DNA of 64,000 bases from Bifidobacterium sp. WK012_4_13 (GCF_041080835.1 NZ_CP129683.1:1984001-2048000), one strand, 5' to 3'. Shown: positions 1-8,775, numbered from the stretch's first letter. The notes: generated from the sequence alone by a model not told the origin. Numbers and translations: made by a program.

Positions 1-1
1 G

Positions 2-277
2 AACGAGGAAGGCGAATCGCCTCTTTCCGATCCTGACCAGTCCACTGGGACCGCGGTCCTGGAACGTCCTGAGACCAAGGAAGAGACGAGGCAGTCCGAT
101 GACGGCGATGCGGACAGATTCGCCCATTATGTTTCGAGAGAGCGCATCGCTGAATCGCGAATGACCGGAAGGCCGGTGGTTGCGCTGTGCGGCAAGGTGT
201 GGGTGCCGAAGCACGACCCGTCGCAGTATCCGGTCTGCCCGGATTGCAAGCGCATATATGAGGAGATGCGCCGCTGA
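2..277 (+). CDS. DUF3039 family protein (5' end missing)
   Basis: The reading frame is open from the left edge of the window and stops at 275-277, leaving about 91 residues. The last 55 or so residues match the actinobacterial DUF3039 pattern as I know it: a HYV-R-ERI-ESRMTGRPVVALCGKVWVP block, then a CPDCKRIYE tail. The cysteines (one in ALCGK, two in CPDC) suggest a small metal-binding fold, but this is inference. The N-terminal part is acidic and low in complexity. The function of the family is unknown to me. The start lies outside the window. Confidence 0.8.
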   Translation, partial: NEEGESPLSDPDQSTGTAVLERPETKEETRQSDDGDADRFAHYVSRERIAESRMTGRPVVALCGKVWVPKHDPSQYPVCPDCKRIYEEMRR

Positions 278-322
278 GTCCTCGTTTTCAGTGCAGACTG
301 GTCGACGAATGGAGCGGGCTTG

Positions 323-438
323 CAAGTTTTTGGCACTTCCTCAGGTATGCAAGCTGACTTTCGGCCTAATCGCGCGCATTCGTTCGCGTCCTTTAGCGGC
401 TTTTGGATTTCTATACTTGAGGAAGTGCCAAAAACTTG
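323..438. repeat. Dispersed palindromic element, copy 1
   Basis: Arms at 323-348 and 413-438 are reverse complements at 25 of 26 positions, and the single difference would be a G-U pair in RNA. The 64-nt centre shows no gene. The arm contains the core AGTTTTTGGCACTTC, related to the arms of three other elements in the window (6964-7084, 35648-35768, 50687-50793). It lies between the DUF3039 gene and the convergent aldo/keto reductase, so it could also act as a bidirectional terminator. No transposase is nearby. Confidence 0.85.
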
Positions 439-564
439 AAGATTCGTCCCTCTGCTGCCGTTCGCCATCATGGTAACCGGGGATTCTCAGCAAGGCGTGC
501 GCATCAGAGCCATGGCCGGGTCGGCTGACGGAGCATTCGGGTCGGCTGCCCTGCAGGTCTCTGA

Positions 565-620
565 ATCACTCAGCGTCGATTACTCAGCATCGATCACTCA
601 GTGTCGATCACTCAGCATCG
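565..620. repeat. Tandem repeat, 14-bp unit x4, overlapping a stop codon
   Basis: Four consecutive 14-bp units of the form ATYACTCAGYRTCG run from 565 to 620. The last unit covers the final codons and the stop (608-610) of the minus-strand aldo/keto reductase. On the minus strand every unit contains TGA, and because 14 is not a multiple of three the stops fall in successive frames. Confidence 0.85.
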
Positions 621-1654
621 TTTCCAAGTGAGATTCGATCGATGCTTCGTAGCTCGTCATCGCTGAACGAGAGATTCTTCAAGGCTCCGATGTCATCGAG
701 AATCTGCGACGGCTTGGAAGCTCCGATAAGCACGCTGGTGATGCTGCCATCCTTGAGAATCCATGCAAGCGCCATCTCTGCAAGAGTCTGACCACGATGC
801 GAGGCGACGTCATTGAGCTCGCGAATCTGCTCCAAGCGTTTCTTGGTTATTGCTGATGAATTCAGGAACCGTCCGTCACGTGCGATTCTGCTGTCTGAAG
901 GAATGCCATGAAGATAGCGGTCAGTGAGCAGCCCCTGTGCAAGGGGACTGAAGGTGATGATGCCCTTGCCAAGCTCGTTCGCCGCGTCCTTGAGGCCGTT
1001 GCGTTCGATGGTTCTGTCGAAAATGGAGTAACGATTCTGATTGATGATGAATGGGCAATGCAGCTCGTCAAGCATCCTGGCTGCACGCTTCATGGTCTCG
1101 CCGTCGTAGTTTGAGAGTCCGACGTACAGTGCCTTTCCGCTCTTCACAGCCGAATCCAGAGCCCCCACTGTCTCTTCCAAGGGAGTGTCCGGATCCATGC
1201 GATGGTGATAGAAGATATCGACATAGTCGAGGCCCATGCGTTCGAGACTCTGATCCAGGCTGGCTAGCAGATACTTTCGGCTGCCGCCATCGCCGTAGGG
1301 GCCGTTCCACATGGGGTAGCCGGCCTTGGTGCTGATGACCAGCTCATCGCGATAGTCGCGAAGGCCACGTCCGAGTATGCGACCAAGGTTGCGCTCTGCG
1401 CTGCCGCTGGAAGGCCCGTAGTTGTTCGCTGCATCCATATGCGTGATGCCGTTGTCGAATGCCGTATAGATCAGTTCCTCCATGCGGTCCATCGCGGCTG
1501 CATCGCCGAAGTTGTGCCACAGTCCGAGACAGACCTCTGGCAGCTTCAGTCCGCTGCGCCCTGCTCGGTTGTAGCGCATTGAATCATAGCGACCCTCGTT
1601 CGGTTCGATATGTCCATTGATGTATTGCATGGATTGCCTTGTCTGCTCTGTCAT
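608..1654 (-). CDS. Aldo/keto reductase, YghZ-like
   Basis: This 348-residue protein is an NAD(P)H-dependent aldo/keto reductase of the YghZ (L-glyceraldehyde-3-phosphate reductase) type. The catalytic tetrad is visible: D74 and Y79 in DAANNYG, K110 in ISTKAGYPMW, and H150 in YHHRMD. The KAGYPMW motif and the long N-terminal start (YDSMRYNRAGRSGLKLP) are typical of the YghZ branch. The start at 1654 is preceded by GAGGTGAAC. The true substrate cannot be read from sequence; reduction of methylglyoxal or other small aldehydes is plausible. It ends inside a tandem repeat, and pncB lies upstream on the same strand, 74 bp away. Confidence 0.88.
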   Translation of the reverse strand: MTEQTRQSMQYINGHIEPNEGRYDSMRYNRAGRSGLKLPEVCLGLWHNFGDAAAMDRMEELIYTAFDNGITHMDAANNYGPSSGSAERNLGRILGRGLRDYRDELVISTKAGYPMWNGPYGDGGSRKYLLASLDQSLERMGLDYVDIFYHHRMDPDTPLEETVGALDSAVKSGKALYVGLSNYDGETMKRAARMLDELHCPFIINQNRYSIFDRTIERNGLKDAANELGKGIITFSPLAQGLLTDRYLHGIPSDSRIARDGRFLNSSAITKKRLEQIRELNDVASHRGQTLAEMALAWILKDGSITSVLIGASKPSQILDDIGALKNLSFSDDELRSIDRISLGNDAE

Positions 1655-1727
1655 CGTTCACCTCATTGTGTCTCGAAGTTGGATTGCTTGGTCTGCGCCG
1701 GTTCGTCTTCTAGAGGACTTAGAGGAC

Positions 1728-3071
1728 TCAGAGAACGGTTATCTCGGTGGGAATCGCCGGATCGCCCTTCATCAGGCTCTGAGCGGTGATCGGCAGCTCA
1801 TGCAGGGCCTGGGTCCTATGCTCCTGCGCTGTGATTATCGCATCGTTGCCTTGGTATTCGGCATTGATCTCGCCCTTCACCACGTAGTCGACCAGCAGAT
1901 CGCGCCAGCCATCCTGCGGATGATACTGAGCAAGCTGGTCTTCCGAACCGGAGACGATATGCTCGCAGTCAGCCAGATTGTATTCATATGAACGGTATGC
2001 AAGCTTGCGGCCAGGAGTGTTGCCCTTGTTCTTCGACTTCTTTGCGACGGGCTGCATCACTCCTGCGCCATTCTCACGTTCCGTGAGCTTGTATACCATC
2101 GCGCAGGTGGGAGCGCCAGATCCCGTGACGAGCATCGTGCCGACGCCATAGGAGTCGACAGGAGCTGTCTGCAAGGCGGCCAGAGCGTATTCGTCCAGAT
2201 CGTTCGTCACGGTGATCTTGGTATTGGTAGCGCCCAAGGCATCGAGCTGATTCCGTACGCGCTGCGCCAGCGATGCCAGATCGCCGGAATCGATTCGCAC
2301 GCCGCCCAACTCCGGTCCTGCGACCTCGACTGCTGTTTTCACCGCGCTTTCGATGTCATAGGTGTCGGTCAGCAATGTCGTTCCGATTCCAAGCGCCTCG
2401 ATCTGCGAGGTGAACGCCTGTCGTTCATCATCATGCAGCAGCGTGAAGCTATGCGCTGCAGTGCCGATTGCGTGCAGGTCATAGAGCTTCGCGGCCAAGA
2501 GATTCGCCGTGCCCTTGAACCCTCCCACGACTGCGGCCCTTGCGGCGCTGACGGCAGCCCATTCATTGGTTCTGCGACCGCCCATATCCATGCAGGGGCG
2601 GTCACCTGCGGCGGAAACCATGCGCGATGCCGCCGAAGCCACCGCAGAGTCATAGTTGAGAATCGACAGCAGCAGGGTCTCCAGCAGCGTGCACTCTGCG
2701 AAGCTTCCCTCGACCTGCAGAATCGGTGAATCGGGGAAGAACATCTCTCCCTCACGATATCCGCGGATGGTGCCTGAGAAGTGGAAGTTCTCGAGCCAGA
2801 CTGCGGTTCTCTCGCTCACGACCTTGCGATCGCGCAGAAAGGCGATGTCCTCTTCCGAAAGATGAAAGTGCTGCAGGGCATCCAGGATTCTGCCGGTTCC
2901 TGCGAGAACGGCGTAGCGTCGGCCTTCGGGAAGATGGCGCGTATAGATCTCGAACACACAGTTGCGATTCGCCGTGCCATCCTTCAATGCCGCGTCGAGC
3001 ATCGTGTATTCATACATGTCAGTCATCAATGCCGGCGAGTAAGCGTCGGTGAATCCTCGAGAAGCGACCAT
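1728..3071 (-). CDS. pncB: Nicotinate phosphoribosyltransferase
   Basis: About 447 residues when started at the ATG at 3069-3071. A GTG at 3081-3083 would add four residues, but the GGGGA before the ATG favours the shorter form. The enzyme joins nicotinate to PRPP to give nicotinate mononucleotide in NAD salvage. The family blocks are present: TDMYEYTM near the N-terminus, an MGGRRTNEWAA stretch mid-protein, and GTAAHSF, whose His (about residue 207) corresponds to the phosphorylated histidine. R-D-SGDL (VRIDSGDL) and TNDLDEYA further match the PRPP-binding region. Length fits the family. Confidence 0.93.
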   Translation of the reverse strand: MVASRGFTDAYSPALMTDMYEYTMLDAALKDGTANRNCVFEIYTRHLPEGRRYAVLAGTGRILDALQHFHLSEEDIAFLRDRKVVSERTAVWLENFHFSGTIRGYREGEMFFPDSPILQVEGSFAECTLLETLLLSILNYDSAVASAASRMVSAAGDRPCMDMGGRRTNEWAAVSAARAAVVGGFKGTANLLAAKLYDLHAIGTAAHSFTLLHDDERQAFTSQIEALGIGTTLLTDTYDIESAVKTAVEVAGPELGGVRIDSGDLASLAQRVRNQLDALGATNTKITVTNDLDEYALAALQTAPVDSYGVGTMLVTGSGAPTCAMVYKLTERENGAGVMQPVAKKSKNKGNTPGRKLAYRSYEYNLADCEHIVSGSEDQLAQYHPQDGWRDLLVDYVVKGEINAEYQGNDAIITAQEHRTQALHELPITAQSLMKGDPAIPTEITVL

Positions 3072-3281
3072 TTCAATCCCCACTTTTGCTAGTTGTCACT
3101 ATCAAGAAGGATACTCAGACTCTACGATGATGGAATCAGCCCTGAACATGAAGCCCTTCCGTCAGCTGGTAGACTCAGACCTTCCCCTTGGAGCGTTGCC
3201 CGGCAGCGATCGGTGCAGGCTGCCCAGATTGTCCCATCACGAGCGACTCCCGCGACCCAAGGTGTGGGATATGCTTTCGGT

Positions 3282-3914
3282 ATGAGATTTTTTGTGGGCA
3301 TATACCGTCTTGTCATTGCATTCTTCTGTTTTTCGGGAACCTATGAAGGCTGGCTTCTGGGAGTCGGCAACAGATGGGTCTTCTTCACCTTCGAAACCAA
3401 CGCGGTTCTGGGATTGCTCATGGTCTGGGCCGGCGCCGCGTCGCTGCTGAAGGGCATCCAGCCACCGGCATGGCTGAAGGGATGCATCACCCTCTACATA
3501 GTCATAACCGGCCTGGTGGCCTGGCTGATACTGCCACCTGCCGATCCCGCCACGACGACCCATCTGTATGGCATGCTCACCACCACGATGGTCCACATCA
3601 TCGCGCCGATCATGGCAGGCATCGATTTTCTGCTCTTTGACCCACATCGCCGATACAGGTGGCATTATTCGCTCAGCTGGCTGATATATTTCCCGTTCTA
3701 TGTAGCCTTCGTCGTGATCCGTGCGCAGATTTGGCCGAATGCCGGCCCTGGAAAGGATCCGTATCCATACGGATTCATAGATCTGAAGACACTGGGATGG
3801 CAGCAGTTCGGCATCAACATCGTGACCTATGCGCTCGCATTCTTCGTGCTTGGGCTTGTCCTGTTCATCATCGACCGCGCATTGCCGAAGAAAACACCAT
3901 TGACGGTCAGTTGA
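3282..3914 (+). CDS. Pr6Pr family membrane protein
   Basis: A hydrophobic protein of 210 residues with about six predicted membrane segments (starting GIYRLVIAFFCF). The FFTFETN, HIIAPI and YPYGFID motifs are characteristic of the Pr6Pr family, whose function is unknown. The open frame runs back to 3093, but the first 63 residues are polar and overlap the divergent pncB promoter region, so the ATG at 3282 is the better start. The SD sequence before it is weak. It is divergent from pncB. Confidence 0.78.
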   Translation: MRFFVGIYRLVIAFFCFSGTYEGWLLGVGNRWVFFTFETNAVLGLLMVWAGAASLLKGIQPPAWLKGCITLYIVITGLVAWLILPPADPATTTHLYGMLTTTMVHIIAPIMAGIDFLLFDPHRRYRWHYSLSWLIYFPFYVAFVVIRAQIWPNAGPGKDPYPYGFIDLKTLGWQQFGINIVTYALAFFVLGLVLFIIDRALPKKTPLTVS

Positions 3915-4017
3915 ATGAATCTGGGTTGGAACGTGTTTCGGTGAACGGTCCAATGACGCTCAGATCGCTTGAACTGGCTTGATTTTGTCGGCTTTGAAAG
4001 ATAGCGTCTGAGAGGTA

Positions 4018-4044
4018 TTGACGAAAGTGACAGTTGGATATAAC
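4018..4044 (+). promoter_or_regulatory. Possible promoter of rph-rdgB
   Basis: TTGACG at 4018-4023 and TATAAC at 4039-4044 resemble -35 and -10 boxes. The 15-nt spacer is shorter than optimal, so support is modest. Confidence 0.3.
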
Positions 4045-4061
4045 GAGCAGAAGGCTTGGCA

Positions 4062-4829
4062 ATGGCAGCGATAAAGGATATGTTGGACAGCTCTCAGGTC
4101 ATACGTTCAGACGGAAGGGCCGTCGACGAACTGCGGCCGGTGAAGATCACTCGCGGATTCACCGATGTTCCCGAAGGTTCGGTGCTGATCGAATGTGGCA
4201 ACACGCGTGTCATGTGCACGGCGACCTTCACCTCGACGGTGCCTCGTTGGCGCAAGGAATCAGGCTTGGGATGGGTCACTGCGGAATATTCGATGCTTCC
4301 CCGTGCGACCAGCGACCGCACTGACAGAGAGTCGGTCAGAGGCAAGATCGGTGGCAGGACGCACGAGATTAGTCGTCTTGTCGGCCGCTGCCTGCGCGGC
4401 GTCATTGACATGAAGGCCCTGGGAGAGCATCAGATCCAGCTTGATTGCGATGTCTTGCAGGCGGATGGCGGAACACGCACCGCATCGATCACAGGAGCAT
4501 ACGTCGCGCTCGCAGATGCGTTGAACTGGGCGGAAAAGAACCATCGCATCCGCAGCGCGAAGAAAATCCTGAAGGAGCCGGTTTCGGCAGTCTCCGTCGG
4601 TGTGATCGATGGAACGCCGATGTTGGATCTTCCCTATATCGAGGACAGCAAGGCAATGACCGACATGAACGTCGCGATGACCGGTTCAGGGGCATTCATC
4701 GAAATTCAGGGCACTGCAGAGCATCGTCCCTTCAACCGCGAGGAGCTGGGCGTTCTTCTTGATCTGGCCACGAAGGGCAATCAGGATTTGCAGAAAGCCC
4801 AGCGAGAGGCCTTGGAACAGAGCCTGTGA
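4062..4829 (+). CDS. rph: Ribonuclease PH
   Basis: A 255-residue phosphorolytic 3'-5' exoribonuclease that trims tRNA 3' ends. Recognisable blocks are [40 protein letters not shown] (split here as the arginine-rich phosphate-binding core), [20 protein letters not shown] and DSKAMTDMN with the acidic metal-binding residues. I use the ATG at 4062 with AGAAGG upstream rather than the TTG at 4056. rdgB follows 76 bp downstream, the same pairing seen in many actinobacteria. Confidence 0.95.
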   Translation: MAAIKDMLDSSQVIRSDGRAVDELRPVKITRGFTDVPEGSVLIECGNTRVMCTATFTSTVPRWRKESGLGWVTAEYSMLPRATSDRTDRESVRGKIGGRTHEISRLVGRCLRGVIDMKALGEHQIQLDCDVLQADGGTRTASITGAYVALADALNWAEKNHRIRSAKKILKEPVSAVSVGVIDGTPMLDLPYIEDSKAMTDMNVAMTGSGAFIEIQGTAEHRPFNREELGVLLDLATKGNQDLQKAQREALEQSL

Positions 4830-4905
4830 CTGCGGGTCTCGAAATGACCGAGGCGTGGGTTCTGGCAGATGATTCCGATCATGAAGTCCAAAGGGGGTAC
4901 GTGCG

Positions 4906-5568
4906 ATGAAACTGATCGTTGCAACGCATAATGAAGGAAAGCTTGCCGAAATCCAAACGATCCTGAAGGCTGATCTCGGCTCTCGCAGCGATGGGATACA
5001 GCTGGTGACCGCGGGTTCGCTGGGCTTGCCTGATCCCGTCGAGACCGGTGTCAGTTTCGAGGAAAACGCACTTCTGAAGGCGCGTGATGTCGCAGAGAGA
5101 ACCGGGGAACCGACGCTTGCCGACGATTCTGGGCTCATCGTTGACTTTCTCGGTGCCGCTCCGGGAATTCTGTCAGCGCGCTGGTCGGGCGTCCATGGCG
5201 ATGATGAGGCGAATCTTCGTCTCCTTCTTTCGCAGATGAAGGACATTCCTGATTCCGGACGTTCGGCGCACTTCACATGTGCCATGGCCTTGGTCGTACC
5301 CGGATCGGTGACGGGTGGAAAACGGTATGAGCATGTCGAGTTTGGCATCATGAGAGGCTCGATCAACCACGGTCCGGTAGGGGAGCATGGTTTTGGATAT
5401 GATCCCATCTTCGTACCGACCGCTCAGCCCAAGGACCAGGTGGGCGGCGCTGACAACAACGAGCTCACATCGGCGCAGATGTCGCCTCGCCAGAAGAATG
5501 CCATTTCACATCGTGGGCAGGCGATACGCAATATGGTGCCTTTCATCGACGATCTATTGCTGCAATAA
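4906..5568 (+). CDS. rdgB: RdgB/HAM1 non-canonical purine NTP pyrophosphatase
   Basis: 220 residues. It hydrolyses ITP, dITP and XTP to monophosphates, keeping deaminated purines out of nucleic acids. The family signatures are clear: ATHNEGKLAEI at the N-terminus, SFEENALLKAR, LADDSGLIVDFL, GILSARWSG, and GFGYDPIFVP followed by SHRGQA near the C-terminus. The start at 4906 is preceded by AAAGGGGG at a suitable distance. It forms a likely two-gene unit with rph. Confidence 0.95.
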   Translation: MKLIVATHNEGKLAEIQTILKADLGSRSDGIQLVTAGSLGLPDPVETGVSFEENALLKARDVAERTGEPTLADDSGLIVDFLGAAPGILSARWSGVHGDDEANLRLLLSQMKDIPDSGRSAHFTCAMALVVPGSVTGGKRYEHVEFGIMRGSINHGPVGEHGFGYDPIFVPTAQPKDQVGGADNNELTSAQMSPRQKNAISHRGQAIRNMVPFIDDLLLQ

Positions 5569-5818
5569 TCGATTGCTGCAAGAGAGCAGGGCTGCTCTGA
5601 CAGCGCTCTTCCAGCGGGCCAGAGGGATCCTTCGAAGTGTCGGGATCCTTCGTGTCTTCCTGACTGTTCTGTTCGACCGTTCTATCCGACCGTTCTGTCC
5701 GATCTTGCGCACGCGTGTGCAAGGACTCGCCAAGGTCATGAGACTCTGCGGAGAGTGCGCTGTGCACAGTGCACTGTATAAAGTGCACTGTGGCAAGTCC
5801 CCATCGCCTCGACCGAGG
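5569..5818. other. Intergenic stretch with degenerate short repeats
   Basis: No gene is visible. The stretch holds imperfect short repeats: GGGATCCTTCG twice near 5626-5655, variants of GACCGTTCTRTCC near 5675-5705, and an inverted pair CAGTGCACT/AGTGCACTG around 5767-5790. The last is placed to act as a shared terminator for the convergent rdgB and AEC genes. Confidence 0.5.
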
Positions 5819-6823
5819 TTAGATTGGAATCAGGGCATTGAGTGTCGTTATCAGGATCAAAGAGAGAATCCCAGTGCTTGCAAGGGTGAAACCTGCAAGT
5901 TTCGCATTGCCGAGAACCCTGTCTGTGAAGAGCGTGCTGAAGACAGCGGTTGGAGCCAGGCACACCAGAACCACTGCCTTGCGGACAAGCGGTTCGAAGG
6001 GCAGTATGTACCAGGCTGCCACGCCGAGCAGAATGCCGAACAACAGTTTCCAGCCAATGACCGAAAAGACTGATTTAATATCGGCGGCGGAGGCTGGCAA
6101 GTCCATCAGCATGCCGACCATGAGCATCGAGCAGAAACCATTCGCGTTCGAAATAGGGCCAAAGAAGTTTGCAAACCACTCAGGGAGGCGAACTCCGATT
6201 ATCATCAGGGCGACCATCACCACATAGGTGTCGAAGGGCACTGAGGTATAGAAGCTCCTGATTACGTTTCGTATGTTCGCTCTGCGGCGCAGCCAGCGTG
6301 CATGCGGATCTGTCAGACGGTGATAGGGCAGCTTGGCGACGTCGTTTCCGACATGGCTCAGGTCGACAGGTTCGTTCTGAGGAATATGCAGCAAGGATGT
6401 GGTCATCGCATACATGCCCGCGCACATCATCAATGAGTTGCCTATGTCGAACATGATGACCGACATGCTCGCCCCTTGTCCAAGAAGCGCAGTGATTATC
6501 GGCAGGCAGAAGTTGCCGACGTTCATTCCGCAGCCGTTGAGCATCAGGAAAACGCGATCGCGGATCTGTAGGTGTCTGGTCGAGACAAAGATGAGAAGCA
6601 GAGGAATCAGGCTCGAGATTACGCCGAAAAGAGACAGCCACAGCATGTCGAGATGATGTTCATTGGTTGAGAAGGAATATATGATTGCGCCAGGAAGCGT
6701 GAAGTCAAAGACCACGCCTTCCATCACCTTGTAATCCTTGGGACCGAAAACGTGGGCGCGCTTCAGTCCATAGCCGCCGAGCAACACTGCTAAAAGGGCT
6801 AGCGCCTGTATGACTCCGGACAC
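5819..6823 (-). CDS. AEC (auxin efflux carrier) family transporter
   Basis: 334 residues with about ten hydrophobic segments. The NVGNFCLPI stretch and the FTLPGAIIYSF segment are typical of the AEC/malate-permease family of secondary carriers for small carboxylates. A polar loop of about 50 residues (near residues 150-200) separates two five-helix halves, as usual. The start is GTG at 6821-6823 behind GAGGAGAGATC. The substrate is not predictable from sequence. Confidence 0.88.
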   Translation of the reverse strand: MSGVIQALALLAVLLGGYGLKRAHVFGPKDYKVMEGVVFDFTLPGAIIYSFSTNEHHLDMLWLSLFGVISSLIPLLLIFVSTRHLQIRDRVFLMLNGCGMNVGNFCLPIITALLGQGASMSVIMFDIGNSLMMCAGMYAMTTSLLHIPQNEPVDLSHVGNDVAKLPYHRLTDPHARWLRRRANIRNVIRSFYTSVPFDTYVVMVALMIIGVRLPEWFANFFGPISNANGFCSMLMVGMLMDLPASAADIKSVFSVIGWKLLFGILLGVAAWYILPFEPLVRKAVVLVCLAPTAVFSTLFTDRVLGNAKLAGFTLASTGILSLILITTLNALIPI

Positions 6824-6963
6824 GATCTCTCCTCATTGGTTGGTCAATGACCATTCTTCAACCATTGAGAGACTTTCGGGCTCGAAACACACCTGCGATT
6901 CGGAAACAGTCGGAATTTCGTCAAGGCAGAGGGCTTTTATCGGTGTTTGAAGGAAGTTTTATC

Positions 6964-7084
6964 CGAGATTCCGAGTTTTGCGGCAATATCAAAGTAGATT
7001 GGCTGAAAATCGTTGTGATGCTGAAGGGAAAAAGCCAATTATTGACTCTTATACATCAGAATTGCCGCAAAACTCGGAATCTCG
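6964..7084. repeat. Dispersed palindromic element, copy 2
   Basis: A 121-bp palindrome. Its arms at 6964-6987 and 7061-7084 are perfect complements over 24 bp, and the following bases are partly complementary. The centre contains a second short inverted pair (TTGGCT near 7000 and AGCCAA near 7033). The arms are nearly identical to those of copy 3 at 35648-35768, which is exactly the same length. The element fills the gap between the AEC gene and the PNPOx-like gene. Confidence 0.88.
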
Positions 7085-7252
7085 ATTCCCAAACACTCCG
7101 CAGGGAAGAAAAAGCGCACATCATCGAAAAAAATGCACAAAAATGGTTGAATTCATTGTTGAGGTTCATTCCCCATCTGGAGGTGAGCCTCAAAAAACGC
7201 GATTGAAAGTCCATAGGAGATTCAATCGCGTTGAAATTCTGGAGCCGATCGA

Positions 7253-7651
7253 TCACTCGATTGGCTTGCCCGCATTCGCTCCAGGGGCAAGACTGTCGAT
7301 TCTGGTGATTTCCATAATCGGCACGGTAACAGGATGCTTGGTGCCATGCTCGTCGGCCCATGCCACTGCCTGGTTAAATACGTCGTCGTCACTGTGGAGC
7401 GTGACAGGGCCATGGAAGCGGTAGCCAAGCTTCTTCGCAGTATCGACGACCATGACGATCAGACGACCGTTGTCGACGATGTTGCGGTAGTGCTGACCAG
7501 CAGTCCGCTCGTAGTAGCCAATGTGGTTGTCGTCGACTACGTGAATGGACATCTTTGGTCCGATGTCCGGATTCCCGTCGTGATCGACCGTCGCGATGAA
7601 GGCAACGCCATCGTCGATCATATGCTTCATCTCATCTGTCAGTGTAGCCAT
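7253..7651 (-). CDS. Pyridoxamine 5'-phosphate oxidase-like protein
   Basis: 132 residues with the split-barrel flavin-binding pattern of small PNPOx-like proteins: ATVDHDGNPDIGPKMSI near the N-terminus, then RLIVMVVDTAKKLGYRFHGPVTL. It probably binds FMN or F420 and reduces a small substrate. It is too short to be a true PdxH, so no pathway is assigned. The ATG at 7649-7651 is preceded by GAGGAG. Confidence 0.8.
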   Translation of the reverse strand: MATLTDEMKHMIDDGVAFIATVDHDGNPDIGPKMSIHVVDDNHIGYYERTAGQHYRNIVDNGRLIVMVVDTAKKLGYRFHGPVTLHSDDDVFNQAVAWADEHGTKHPVTVPIMEITRIDSLAPGANAGKPIE

Positions 7652-7731
7652 GAATGCTCCTCAACTAGCTTGTCGGTTTCAAAGATGATTGTATGCTTCG
7701 ACGGGCAGCTTGACCACTCATTCACCATAAG

Positions 7732-7771
7732 AACAATATGGCATGCATCACATTTTCCATGCCATATTGTT
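7732..7771 (-). terminator. Hairpin between the TM2 gene and the PNPOx-like gene
   Basis: Arms AACAATATGGCATG (7732-7745) and CATGCCATATTGTT (7758-7771) are perfect over 14 bp with a 12-nt loop. It lies 62 bp past the TM2 protein stop in the minus direction and about 80 bp before the next gene. There is no strong T tract, so an operator is an alternative. Confidence 0.5.
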
Positions 7772-7833
7772 GTGCCCCATTCCGCCACCGAATACGCAGT
7801 CAGGTGGCGCAGACACGGATCCTCGAATTTCGC

Positions 7834-8574
7834 TCAGTCCTGCAATTCGTATCCCATCGCATCCTGGTGCCATGGGTTTCCGGGATGCGATGCAAGAATG
7901 AGAATTCCTTCGACGATGGTCCATATCTCGACCGCGATCGCCCCGATGCCCAGAGTCAGCACGCTGATAAGCAGCTGTACGACGGCCCTGCCCGTTCTGC
8001 CCAGATAGAAGTTGTGAACGCCGAATGTACCCAGGAAGATGGCGAGAAGCCCGGCGACTATCTTCGACTTAGAAGAGGTGGGAACACCATTGCCATATGG
8101 ATTCTGTTGCCAATATGGCTGTCCGTTGGGAGCATAACCATTGTATGGGGCGTTGTATGGGGAATCGTTTCCAGGCTGTGCATATGGGTTTTGCTGGCCG
8201 TACTGGGCATTCTGCGCATACTGGCCGTTCTGCGCGTATTGTCCTGCCTGCCCTGGGTTCTGCCGTGCATATTCGTTTTGCTGCGAGTACGGGTTTTGCT
8301 GTGCATACTGGTTCTGCGAGGAAGGGGTTCCCGGCTGGCTGCCGTAAGCCTGCTGCCCTGCATTTGCGCCGGTGTCGCCATGCCCTGCCTGTCTGGCGGC
8401 ATTTCCGGCATAGTTGTATCGATCGCCGGTTGATTGTTCCTGGTCTTCTTGATGTCCCTGGCTACCCTGGTATGCCTGATTGCCCTGTGATTGGCTCTGC
8501 GCGGTCTCCTGGCGATCGGTGTTCTCGGAATCATTCGTGTTGTCGTCATGTTGCGGCGATGTTGGGTTTGTCAT
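7834..8574 (-). CDS. TM2 domain protein with Q/N/Y-rich repeats
   Basis: 246 residues from the ATG at 8574, which follows GGGGAAAAG; the frame stays open further upstream but without a better start. Residues 1-160 are hydrophilic and contain repeated QYAQN, QQNPYAQ and QNEYARQNP units, a prion-like composition. Residues from about 160 form a TM2 domain: two membrane helices around a short turn with the FLGTFGVHNFYLGRTGRAVVQL signature. TM2 proteins have no settled role. The repeats make the DNA itself prone to slippage. Confidence 0.85.
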   Translation of the reverse strand: MTNPTSPQHDDNTNDSENTDRQETAQSQSQGNQAYQGSQGHQEDQEQSTGDRYNYAGNAARQAGHGDTGANAGQQAYGSQPGTPSSQNQYAQQNPYSQQNEYARQNPGQAGQYAQNGQYAQNAQYGQQNPYAQPGNDSPYNAPYNGYAPNGQPYWQQNPYGNGVPTSSKSKIVAGLLAIFLGTFGVHNFYLGRTGRAVVQLLISVLTLGIGAIAVEIWTIVEGILILASHPGNPWHQDAMGYELQD

Positions 8575-8710
8575 CTTTTCCCCTGTCGTTGTTGCTCTGT
8601 TCGCATATTGCAGTCTCCTAACCAAAGATACCAAAAATCAAGGAGCCATTGCGTGCCGGAACCAGGCAAGGAATGCGGGTATTGATATCATTGCGGTCGG
8701 CATCGCTGTC

Positions 8711-8764
8711 AGTGACTGTGCCAGAGTCAGTGACTGCGCCAGTATCAGCGACAGTGCCAGAGTC
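8711..8764. repeat. Tandem repeat, 18-bp unit x3
   Basis: Three consecutive 18-bp copies of AGYGACWGYGCCAGWRTC end two bases before the GGAGG Shine-Dalgarno of the glycosylase gene, so they form its 5' leader. Confidence 0.8.
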
Positions 8765-8775
8765 CGGAGGACAAT

